From positions 1 to 6,114 of the forward strand of contig JAGODW010000100.1 in assembly GCA_017998025.1 (NCBI GenBank): a stretch of DNA of 6,114 nucleotides, in the 5' to 3' direction. The notes under the pieces are model-generated. The model saw only the letters and a list, made by a program, of their open reading frames with translations. It did no database searches and was not told the origin of the DNA. A program made the translations under genes and the position numbers. Below, in pieces: positions 1 through 5,577 of this stretch. Positions within the stretch are counted from its first letter, which is position 1; each line of letters starts with the position of its first letter. The DNA is from Spirochaetales bacterium (GTDB taxonomy: Bacteria > Spirochaetota > Spirochaetia > DTKZ01).

Positions 1-296
1 AAGCTACCGTATCCCGGATTACAACTTCCAAGTATATCCAGACAGAATGGGGTATCTTTGAATTAAAGTATTTCTTTTCTAACTCTATTTCCGGTGCTGG
101 ATCCGTCGGATCCCAGTACTCCAAGGAAGGAGTGAAACAGATCATTAAAGAAATTATTGAAAAGGAAGGAGGTGGAAAAAACCTATCAGATCAGAAAATA
201 GCGGAGCTCCTGTCTAAGCGAGGTATTCAGCTTGCCCGAAGGACCGTAGCGAAATATAGGAAAGAACTGTCGATCAGTTCTTCCTACGAGAGATAA
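1..296 (+). CDS. rpoN: RNA polymerase sigma-54 factor RpoN, C-terminal part (5' end outside window)
   Basis: This is the last 97 codons of sigma-54, the sigma factor that recognises -24/-12 promoters and needs an AAA+ activator to open DNA. The reading frame starts at base 3 and ends at TAA 294-296. The diagnostic RpoN box, ARRTVAKYR (bases 234-260), is intact; this helix contacts the -24 element. Upstream of it are typical sigma-54 features: SRITTSKYIQT, then WGIFELKYFFS, and a segment with the pattern LSDQKIAELLSKRGIQ that forms the helix-turn-helix before the box. Eleven residues follow the box, a normal tail length. The gene lies 15 bases before hpf, an order also common in proteobacteria. 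An NtrX-type activator, which would use this sigma factor, is encoded later in the same gene run. The start, the activator-interacting domain and the core-binding domain are outside the window. Confidence 0.95.
   Translation, partial: ATVSRITTSKYIQTEWGIFELKYFFSNSISGAGSVGSQYSKEGVKQIIKEIIEKEGGGKNLSDQKIAELLSKRGIQLARRTVAKYRKELSISSSYER
259..284 (+). other. RNA hairpin at the 3' end of rpoN, ahead of hpf
   Basis: Bases 262-269 (AAGAACTG) and 275-282 (CAGTTCTT) are perfect inverted repeats with a 5-base loop (TCGAT). Two further G-C pairs (259-260 with 283-284) can form past one bulged A. The hairpin sits inside the last rpoN codons and ends 16 bases before the hpf Shine-Dalgarno. No T-run follows, so it is not an intrinsic terminator. 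It could be an RNA processing or stability element between rpoN and hpf, or chance within coding sequence; the role is inference. Confidence 0.4.
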
Positions 297-300
297 CCTT

Positions 301-309
301 GGAGGTGAT
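301..309 (+). promoter_or_regulatory. Strong Shine-Dalgarno of hpf
   Basis: GGAGGTGAT matches the complement of the 16S rRNA 3' end over nine bases. The GGAGG core ends 6 bases before the ATG at 312. An ATG at 308 inside this site runs into a stop after four codons, so 312 is the start. This is the strongest ribosome site in the window, suggesting HPF is made in larger amounts than its neighbours. Confidence 0.85.
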
Positions 310-311
310 GT

Positions 312-599
312 ATGACACTTGAAATCAAAGCAGTCCATTTCGATCTCCCGCAAGAGTATCGTGAACTTATTGAAAAAAAAGTACATAAGATAGAATATGC
401 ACAGGACATGATTGTGGACCTGTTGTTTACCATAACAAAAGAAAAATCTTATGTACTAGAAGCAACCTTGAATTTTCGCTGGGGGGCATCGCATCACTTG
501 AAGGTTAAAAACTTTAATATACGGGATGGAATAGAAAAGCTTTTCGATAAGATCGATGCAAAAGTTTCTAAAGAAAAGGAAAAGATAAAACAACACTGA
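312..599 (+). CDS. hpf: Ribosome hibernation promoting factor, short form (HPF/YfiA family)
   Basis: The 95-residue protein has the length and pattern of the short HPF/RaiA family, which binds the 30S subunit near the decoding centre and inactivates ribosomes in starvation or stationary phase. Visible features are the N-terminal strand MTLEIKAVHF, the first helix with PQEYRELIEKKVHKIEY, alternating strand residues in the middle (VLEATLNFRWG, then HHLKVKN), and the second helix RDGIEKLFDKIDAKVSKEKEK, whose basic and acidic residues match the family's ID..V.K.K ending. It lacks the extra C-terminal dimerisation domain of long HPF. The gene lies between rpoN and hprK, 15 and 5 bases away, with its own strong ribosome site. 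An hpf gene next to rpoN is a widespread arrangement and supports the call. The middle strand RWGASHH departs from the usual family sequence, so identity at residue level is modest. Confidence 0.88.
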   Translation: MTLEIKAVHFDLPQEYRELIEKKVHKIEYAQDMIVDLLFTITKEKSYVLEATLNFRWGASHHLKVKNFNIRDGIEKLFDKIDAKVSKEKEKIKQH

Positions 600-604
600 A
601 TCTT

Positions 605-1588
605 ATGAGTACTTTCACAGTTCTGGACCTACTCTCTATGAATCTCAAAGAACACGAGGCATTGGACCTCCGTTGTATTGCCGGGAGAGTAGGTCTGGGA
701 AGACCTATCGAAATCCCCGATATAAACCGCCCCGGACTTACCCTGAGCGGTTTCTACGATAACTTTGCCTTTAAACGTATCCAGATCTTTGGGAGAGGAG
801 AAAGTGCATACCTGGAAATGATGGTGAAACAGCAGAAAATAGAAATCCTTTCCCAGTTTTTCACGTACGATATTCCGTGCGTTATCTTTACCAATTCCAT
901 AGAACCGCCGGAAATCTTTAAAGAATTGGCGGAAAAGTCTCACTGCCCTGTTCTTCAGACGGAACTCTCTTCTGCCGATCTCACCATTCGTCTTCTCCGG
1001 GCCCTGAGCGAGGTGTTTGCTCCTAAGGAAACCGTGCATGGGGTATTAATAGAAGTGTTCGGCATGGGTGTACTTATTCAGGGGGAAAGCGGAGTGGGAA
1101 AAAGCGAAGCAGCTTTAGAACTGATAGAACGGGGGCACCGGCTGGTGGCCGACGATGCAGTGGAGATCCGGAATGTTTCCGGGAATATTTTAATGGGAGC
1201 CGGATCCAATAAGATCATCGGACACCATATGGAGATCCGGGGCATCGGAATTATAAACGTTGCCCACATTTTTGGAGTAGGTGCAATCCGGGATAGAAAA
1301 CAGATCCAATTGGTCGTAGCGCTGGAACCATGGGATTCCTCAAAAGACTATGACCGAATCGGCGCACAGGATACGACCATAGAGATATTGGGGGTGCAGG
1401 TACCCTATTTGAAACTTCCTGTAAGACCCGGCCGCAACATTCCTATCCTGATCGAAACGGCTACCATGAACGAACGGCTAAAAAAAATGGGTTATTTTTC
1501 TGCAAGAGAATTCAACCGTAATGTGTTGAAATGGCTCGAAAGCGAGAATGCCCGGACAGTATATTTCCAGAACACAGATACGTATTGA
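605..1588 (+). CDS. hprK: HPr kinase/phosphorylase (bifunctional, acts on HPr Ser46)
   Basis: The 327-residue protein has the full length and motifs of HprK/P, which phosphorylates Ser46 of HPr with ATP or pyrophosphate and removes the phosphate by phosphorolysis. The N-terminal domain (about 1-130) is the variable regulatory part. The catalytic domain follows: conserved His145 in TVHG, P-loop GESGVGKS (160-167), VADDAVEI (181-188) with the acidic catalytic pair D183/D184, the family signature EIRGIGIINV (210-219), and the PVRPGRN loop (272-278) linked to phosphorylase activity. All key residues are present, so both activities are expected. The start at 605 lies 5 bases after the hpf stop and has no clear Shine-Dalgarno, so translation probably depends on ribosomes leaving hpf; its N-terminus STFTVLDLL fits the family. 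Its substrate gene follows 24 bases downstream. In Firmicutes this enzyme controls carbon catabolite repression; here it sits with sigma-54, so a nitrogen or general metabolic role is inferred. Confidence 0.96.
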   Translation: MSTFTVLDLLSMNLKEHEALDLRCIAGRVGLGRPIEIPDINRPGLTLSGFYDNFAFKRIQIFGRGESAYLEMMVKQQKIEILSQFFTYDIPCVIFTNSIEPPEIFKELAEKSHCPVLQTELSSADLTIRLLRALSEVFAPKETVHGVLIEVFGMGVLIQGESGVGKSEAALELIERGHRLVADDAVEIRNVSGNILMGAGSNKIIGHHMEIRGIGIINVAHIFGVGAIRDRKQIQLVVALEPWDSSKDYDRIGAQDTTIEILGVQVPYLKLPVRPGRNIPILIETATMNERLKKMGYFSAREFNRNVLKWLESENARTVYFQNTDTY

Positions 1589-1601
1589 ATTGTTGGGATA
1601 C

Positions 1602-1607
1602 AGGGAG
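1602..1607 (+). promoter_or_regulatory. Shine-Dalgarno of the HPr gene
   Basis: AGGGAG lies 5 bases before the ATG at 1613, in the 24-base gap after hprK. It supports this start, which also places the active-site histidine at residue 15 as in other HPr proteins. Confidence 0.7.
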
Positions 1608-1612
1608 CATCC

Positions 1613-1879
1613 ATGACGGAAAAAGAGGTCATCATTAAAAACCGAGCAGGGATTCATGCGCGGCCTGCAGCTTTAATTGTTCAAACCGCCAGTAAATTCA
1701 ATTCCAAAATTCATATGATAAAAGACAATGAAAAAATAAACGCTAAATCTATCATGGGCATTATTACGCTGGGAGCTGGTTATAACTCAAAAATTCGGAT
1801 TCAGGCAGAGGGCACGGATGAACAGGAGGCGGTCAATGCCCTGGCGGAGCTTTTTGATCGTCGATTTGAAGAAGAGTAA
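1613..1879 (+). CDS. HPr-family phosphocarrier protein (HPr/NPr)
   Basis: This 88-residue protein has normal HPr length. HPr carries phosphate from enzyme I to EIIA proteins through His15, seen here in GIHARPAA (13-20). Ser46 is also present, in NAKSIMGI (43-50), the exact context that HprK recognises. Thus it can in principle be phosphorylated at both sites: His15 by enzyme I (PEP) and Ser46 by the HprK encoded just upstream. The C-terminal helix region (EQEAVNALAELFDRRFEEE) is typical. Position next to rpoN, hpf and hprK resembles the nitrogen PTS locus, where the protein is called NPr (ptsO), but the Ser46 site is the Firmicute type, so I leave the symbol open (ptsH or npr). No EIIA-Ntr (ptsN), enzyme I or sugar permease gene is in the window. 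The last 44 bases overlap the next gene's proposed start. Confidence 0.95.
   Translation: MTEKEVIIKNRAGIHARPAALIVQTASKFNSKIHMIKDNEKINAKSIMGIITLGAGYNSKIRIQAEGTDEQEAVNALAELFDRRFEEE
1824..1829 (+). promoter_or_regulatory. Shine-Dalgarno inside the HPr gene, deciding the DUF4390-like start
   Basis: AGGAGG lies 6 bases before ATG 1836. It is inside the HPr coding sequence (codons for Gln-Glu-Ala), so part of the match may be chance. It favours 1836 over ATG 1818, which has no ribosome site, and over TTG 1866, whose nearest GGAG is 16 bases away. Confidence 0.5.
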
Positions 1880-2429
1880 ACGAATTCCCTATACCCTCCT
1901 TTTCATTGGTTTTTTAGGGAGCAGCTTCTTTCGTCCTTTCCTCTTATTTCCACTGGAAATCAAAACTCAAGTTGATGAAGCATCCCGACGGATCCGGCTA
2001 GAGGCTGTTCTCTCTCCGGAAGAAAGTATCAATCTGAATCAATCGTTAAAGGAAGGGTATAAAAGCGAAATACGGTACACCTTTAAAATCTACGAACGAC
2101 GCAAGGGAATATCCCTATTTTTTGGCGATCAGCTCCTTTTTCAAGAACAGATGATCGTCTCAGCAAAGTGGGACCCCATAAGCAGAGATTATGTCCTTCT
2201 CACCCAGGAGAACCTCAGGTACCATTTTTCTGAATGGGAAAAGTTTCTGCAGAACTATCTTACCTCTCCCCCCTTTCTGCCACCTATTCTCTCAACACCG
2301 GAGCGGTATCTCCTCTGCCAGATTCTTCTCCATCCCCGGAGGTTCAGCCCACCCCTTCAAATCCTTAACTTCCTGGCAGATGCAGGGGCCTATGCAAGCC
2401 CTCGAACGCAGATGGATTTGCTCCCATGA
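1836..2429 (+). CDS. DUF4390-like exported or membrane-anchored protein of unknown function
   Basis: From ATG 1836 the product is 197 residues. Its N-terminus has a basic stretch (KKSKR) followed by a hydrophobic segment (TLLFIGFLG and on to PFLLFPL), which looks like a signal peptide or membrane anchor; the rest would lie outside the cytoplasmic membrane. The centre has the pattern of the DUF4390 family: IRLEAVLSPE, then a helix SLKEGYKSEIRYTFKIYERR, then QEQMIVSAKWDPISRDYVLL, where a conserved Asp and Tyr fit the family. DUF4390 genes are known directly ahead of ntrY/ntrX pairs in Gram-negative bacteria, and this gene overlaps ntrY by 4 bases (ATGA), which supports the call. The start is uncertain: a TTG at 1866 gives a 187-residue form with a cleaner signal peptide (KKSKR near the N-terminus) and only 14 bases of overlap with the HPr gene. 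A role in sensing with NtrY is inference only. Confidence 0.72.
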   Translation: MPWRSFLIVDLKKSKRIPYTLLFIGFLGSSFFRPFLLFPLEIKTQVDEASRRIRLEAVLSPEESINLNQSLKEGYKSEIRYTFKIYERRKGISLFFGDQLLFQEQMIVSAKWDPISRDYVLLTQENLRYHFSEWEKFLQNYLTSPPFLPPILSTPERYLLCQILLHPRRFSPPLQILNFLADAGAYASPRTQMDLLP

Positions 2430-4216
2430 AAAACCCTTTTTCTTCCCTTAAATTTCCATTTTCAAAGGATACCTATCAGGCTGCCTTTCTCGGGCTTCTA
2501 TTCATGTACATTGCCCTTATAGGGATGGTACTGGTCTTGTCCACCCACCTGATCCCGGATATCTCCCAGGGAAAAACTTCGCAGAGGGGGATTCTTCTTA
2601 TCCTTACAGCTCTATTTCTCCTATTTCTCCTGGGAACTGTTACCTTAAATATCATCCGACTGTTTCGGGACCGGTATTCCCGCAAGCCTGGAGTGCGCTT
2701 CAAAGTCCGACTTGTCGGATTCTTTATTCTGATTTCTTCCCTATCCTCCATCCCTCAGGGACTTCTTGCACTTTCCTTCATCAACTCTATGGTAGACACC
2801 CTCTTTAATACTTCGGTGCAGAAAGCCCTGGAGGGAGGTGTTGCCATTGCCATTACCTATTACGATGAGAAAATAGAACGGATCCGTGGAGTTTCAAAAA
2901 ATCCCTTAGCTCTATCTATCCTGGAAAAGCCCGATAGAGCCTCTCCCCACACCTGGAGCACGCTTCGGGCTCTCTATCCAGACATCTCCTGCTACCAGGT
3001 GTTTGCTGCTACAGGCAAACCTCTCTACGAAGCCGGCATGTATGAGGGATTCATAGATGCTCCCTCTGCAGTACGAGCACCGGAAGGGCTCCTTCCCAGG
3101 GAAACCCGTTCTCCAGGTATAACCGTGCTTCGGATCAAGAAAATAATCGAAAAAGACCCCCTTAAGTCTTTCGTGGTACTGAGTTTCATCCTCCCTCAAT
3201 CCTTCGATACAAACGCAGAATTGATTACCTCTACCCTCAATACCGTGAGCCAGTTGAATCAGCATCGATACCTATTCAACACAGCCGTTACGTTGATCTA
3301 TATTTTCTTTGCCCTCCCTCTACTTTTTCTCTCAATACTGGTAAGTCTTCTCCTTAGTGATGAAATTATCCGCCCTGTGGTAAATATCGAAGAAGCAACC
3401 CGAAGGGTTGCGGAAGGGGACTTTTCTTATCGAGTACTCACCGGCTCCCGGAATGATCTCTCCCACCTGGCAGAATCGTTTAACCGGATGGTTGCTGAAA
3501 TTGAGAAAAACAGACGGCAGCTCCAGCATTCGGAAAAGGTAATAGCCTGGCAGGAGATCGCTCAGCAACTTGCCCATGAAATCAAGAATCCTCTTACTCC
3601 AATCAAGCTCTCGGCAGAAAGACTCTTAAAAAAGTACCAGGAAGATAAGGAAACCTTTGAGCGTGTTCTAAAATCATCTGTTGATACAATTCTCAAAGAA
3701 ACCCATGCACTGGACAGGCTTTTAAAAGAGTTTAAAGATTTTTCCCATATACCTCCCCCTTCCCTCCGAGCTGTCCCCCTGAAAAAAATTATTGAAGAGG
3801 CGGCGGAAGGGTACCGGTTCCTCCCCCGGATTCGAATCCTTACCGATTCGGTATCGGATCAGTTCACTATCTTTGCTGATCCGGATCAGATTCGGCAGGT
3901 GTTTACAAACCTTATCACGAATGCGATCGATGCGATGCCTTCCGGAGGACAGATCACATTCCGGGCAGATCTTGTTAAAAAAGGAAATACCCGCTACTGT
4001 AGAATACAGATTTCTGATACCGGGCAAGGAATCCCGGATGAATATAAGAACCTGGTATTCAACCCATATTTTACTACGAAAGGCCAGGGGACGGGATTAG
4101 GTCTCTCCATCGTGGAACGGATACTTTTTGATCATAAAGGCCAAATTTGGTTTGAATCAGAAGCCGGTATAGGTAGCGTATTTTTTATTGATTTACCCAT
4201 GGAGCCGATGGAATGA
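2426..4216 (+). CDS. ntrY: NtrY-like membrane sensor histidine kinase
   Basis: This 596-residue protein senses a signal at or outside the membrane and phosphorylates the response regulator encoded next. Order of parts: two N-terminal membrane segments (about 18-40 and 56-79), a third (about 95-118), an extracytoplasmic region (about 119-284), a fourth segment (about 285-310), HAMP (about 311-362, IIRPVVNIEEATRRVAEGDFSYRV), HisKA with phospho-accepting His384 in AHEIKNPLTP, and the HATPase domain with N box NLITNAIDAM (495-504), G1 DTGQGIP (531-537), F box NPYFTTK (546-552) and G2 GTGLGL (555-560). All catalytic boxes are intact. The arrangement of three N-terminal segments, RLVGFF...SIPQGLLALSF, is typical of NtrY. 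Unlike many NtrY proteins, no PAS domain fits between HAMP and HisKA: only about 20 residues separate them. The start overlaps the upstream stop (ATGA) and has only a weak ribosome site, so coupling is likely. The signal is unknown; nitrogen and redox roles come from other bacteria. Confidence 0.92.
   Translation: MKNPFSSLKFPFSKDTYQAAFLGLLFMYIALIGMVLVLSTHLIPDISQGKTSQRGILLILTALFLLFLLGTVTLNIIRLFRDRYSRKPGVRFKVRLVGFFILISSLSSIPQGLLALSFINSMVDTLFNTSVQKALEGGVAIAITYYDEKIERIRGVSKNPLALSILEKPDRASPHTWSTLRALYPDISCYQVFAATGKPLYEAGMYEGFIDAPSAVRAPEGLLPRETRSPGITVLRIKKIIEKDPLKSFVVLSFILPQSFDTNAELITSTLNTVSQLNQHRYLFNTAVTLIYIFFALPLLFLSILVSLLLSDEIIRPVVNIEEATRRVAEGDFSYRVLTGSRNDLSHLAESFNRMVAEIEKNRRQLQHSEKVIAWQEIAQQLAHEIKNPLTPIKLSAERLLKKYQEDKETFERVLKSSVDTILKETHALDRLLKEFKDFSHIPPPSLRAVPLKKIIEEAAEGYRFLPRIRILTDSVSDQFTIFADPDQIRQVFTNLITNAIDAMPSGGQITFRADLVKKGNTRYCRIQISDTGQGIPDEYKNLVFNPYFTTKGQGTGLGLSIVERILFDHKGQIWFESEAGIGSVFFIDLPMEPME
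3828..3889. repeat. Pair of perfect palindromes inside ntrY
   Basis: GGATTCGAATCC (3828-3839, 12 bases) and CTGATCCGGATCAG (3876-3889, 14 bases) are perfect palindromes 36 bases apart. The second encodes part of the conserved ADPDQIR segment of the kinase, so chance codon choice is a good explanation. The core GATTCGAATC of the first recurs at 5559-5568 just before lexA. Confidence 0.4.
4201..4204 (+). promoter_or_regulatory. Shine-Dalgarno of ntrX within the end of ntrY
   Basis: GGAG lies 8 bases before ATG 4213, inside the last ntrY codons. Together with the ATGA overlap it supports this start and coupled translation of kinase and regulator in similar amounts. Confidence 0.6.
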
Positions 4217-5577
4217 GCACAATCTTAATCATAGACGATGAACCAGGCGTACGCTCTGTTTTAAAAGACATTCTAGAAGATGAGAAGTACCAGGTTTTTA
4301 CTGCGGGAGACGGCTACTCCGGTCTGGCCCTTATGGAAAAAGAAACGATAGACCTGGTTATTCTCGATGTATGGATGCCCAACATGGGGGGGGTGGATGT
4401 ATTGAAAAAGATCAAAGAAACCTACCCTCTGGTAGAGGTAATTATGATTTCTGGACACGCCAATATAGACCTTGCGGTAAAAGCGGTGAAGCTGGGGGCC
4501 TTTGATTTTCTAGAAAAACCGTTAAGCCTCGATCGCGTTCTGACTCTGACACGGAACGCCTTAGAAATGGAAAAGCTAAGGCAGGAAAATATACACCTGA
4601 AACACAAAACTCTTTCTAACGATGAGATTATCGGTACCAGCCCTGCCATTCAAAAAATACAGGAATTGATCCGCCAGAGCGCAGGATCGGATTCCCGAAT
4701 ATTGATATCGGGACCTAACGGTACGGGAAAGGAGCTGGTAGCCCGGGAAATCCACAGGAAAAGTGCGCGGGCTCAGGGGCCCTTTATCGAAGTAAACTGT
4801 GCGGCAATTCCCGATACCCTTATAGAGAGCGAGCTCTTTGGACATGAAAAAGGCTCTTTTACCGGTGCTGTATCCCGAAGAAAGGGAAAATTCGAACTAG
4901 CCCACAAAGGAACCCTATTCCTGGACGAAGTAGCCGATATGTCACTTAGTGCCCAGGCAAAAGTCCTTCGAGTAATACAGGAACTCCGGTTCGAGCGTAT
5001 AGGAGGGGAAGAATCCATCTCGGTGGATGTCCGTCTTATTGCTGCTACTAATAAAAATATTCCGGAACTGATCCGCGCGGGAAAATTTCGGGAAGATCTA
5101 TACTTTCGCTTAAATGTGATCCCCCTTTATATACCCTCTCTCTCGGAACGGATTCAGGATCTCCCCTTACTGGTTTCGTACTTCATGGAAAAGTTTAAAC
5201 CGGAAAGCATCTCTTCCCCTCGGACGTTTACTACAGAAGCAATGGAGTACCTGAAAGCCTACCCCTGGCCAGGGAATATACGAGAATTGAAAAATTTCAT
5301 TGAGCGGATTAACATCATGAGTGATGAAGAATGTATTTCCCTGGAAACTGTTAAGTATTATCTGGGAGAAGAGAACCTGAAAAAGAAGGATGATACCCTC
5401 GGAAAGTTTTCCACCTACCCGTTAAACAAAGCGAAAGAGGAGTTTGAGAAACTGTACATCGAAAAGAAACTGGAAGAATTCAACCATAACATCTCAAAAA
5501 CTGCTGAAATGATCGGGATTTATCCAAGCAATCTGCACAGTAAGATCAAGCGGTACGGGATTCGAATCGAACGATGA
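4213..5577 (+). CDS. ntrX: NtrX/AtoC-type sigma-54-dependent response regulator
   Basis: The 454-residue protein has the three domains of NtrC-family activators, which are phosphorylated by a partner kinase, bind upstream enhancer sites and use ATP to remodel sigma-54 polymerase. Receiver (about 1-120): acidic D8/D9, phospho-acceptor Asp52 in LDVWMP, Ser80, and Lys102 in EKP. AAA+ domain (about 137-365): Walker A GPNGTGKE (167-174), sigma-54 contact loop GSFTGA (214-219, the common variant of GAFTGA), Walker B GTLFLDEV (233-240), sensor I ATN (278-280), arginine-finger region FREDLYFRLNV, sensor II WPGNIRELKN. C-terminal Fis-type helix-turn-helix (about 426-450, NISKTAEMIGIYPSNLHSKIKRYGI). 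All residues for phosphorylation, ATPase and sigma-54 contact are present. The kinase overlaps it by 4 bases, and rpoN heads the same gene run. NtrX is favoured over NtrC or AtoC by the NtrY partner; the label within the family is less sure than the function. A run of eight G lies at 4386-4393. Confidence 0.93.
   Translation: MSTILIIDDEPGVRSVLKDILEDEKYQVFTAGDGYSGLALMEKETIDLVILDVWMPNMGGVDVLKKIKETYPLVEVIMISGHANIDLAVKAVKLGAFDFLEKPLSLDRVLTLTRNALEMEKLRQENIHLKHKTLSNDEIIGTSPAIQKIQELIRQSAGSDSRILISGPNGTGKELVAREIHRKSARAQGPFIEVNCAAIPDTLIESELFGHEKGSFTGAVSRRKGKFELAHKGTLFLDEVADMSLSAQAKVLRVIQELRFERIGGEESISVDVRLIAATNKNIPELIRAGKFREDLYFRLNVIPLYIPSLSERIQDLPLLVSYFMEKFKPESISSPRTFTTEAMEYLKAYPWPGNIRELKNFIERINIMSDEECISLETVKYYLGEENLKKKDDTLGKFSTYPLNKAKEEFEKLYIEKKLEEFNHNISKTAEMIGIYPSNLHSKIKRYGIRIER
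4386..4393 (+). repeat. G8 homopolymer in the receiver-domain codons of ntrX
   Basis: Eight consecutive G cover the last base of Met58, both glycine codons 59 and 60, and the first base of Val61, just after phospho-acceptor Asp52. Loss or gain of one G would shift the frame early in NtrX and could be polar on lexA. The frame is open as read here. Confidence 0.6.
5559..5568. promoter_or_regulatory. Palindrome GATTCGAATC just before the lexA start (possible operator, weak)
   Basis: A perfect 10-base palindrome ends 5 bases before the lexA ATG. Because lexA genes usually repress themselves, a palindrome here is a candidate binding site. However it also encodes the end of the NtrX helix-turn-helix (Gly-Ile-Arg-Ile), does not match the E. 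coli or Bacillus SOS box, and recurs within ntrY, so it may be chance. No -35/-10 promoter is evident nearby. Confidence 0.2.

Noticed and set aside
97..116. Near-palindrome with two GGATCC sites in the rpoN end
   Set aside because: It contains one unpaired base and a very short loop, and encodes the Gly-Ala-Gly-Ser-Val-Gly-Ser linker of sigma-54; codon choice is sufficient explanation.
370..396. Promoter-like TTGAAA and TAGAAT inside hpf
   Set aside because: The spacing is 15 bases, the boxes arise from lysine/glutamate-rich codons, and nothing in the gene layout calls for a promoter inside hpf.
629..1039. Minus-strand open frame of 136 codons opposite hprK, and similar minus-strand frames opposite ntrY and ntrX
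   Set aside because: All are opposite well-supported conserved genes and their products resemble no family; they are antisense shadows.
1480..1487. A8 run in hprK (and another A8 in hpf at 373-380) as frameshift sites
   Set aside because: They encode conserved or expected Lys codons, no alternative frame stays open for a meaningful distance, and there is no stimulatory structure visible.
1505..1560. Small hairpin CTCG-AAAG-CGAG near the end of hprK as a terminator
   Set aside because: The stem is only four pairs and is followed by no T-run; it lies in coding sequence.
2191..2451. Open frame of 86 codons overlapping the DUF4390-like gene
   Set aside because: It lies in another frame of a gene with family-like sequence, has no ribosome site, and its product is a low-complexity Ser/Phe/Pro-rich sequence without recognisable features.
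5400..5573. E. coli-type (CTGT-N8-ACAG), Bacillus-type or TTTG-N5-CAAA SOS box ahead of lexA
   Set aside because: No match with both half-sites was found in the end of ntrX; only single half-sites such as CTGT and ACAG at unrelated positions.
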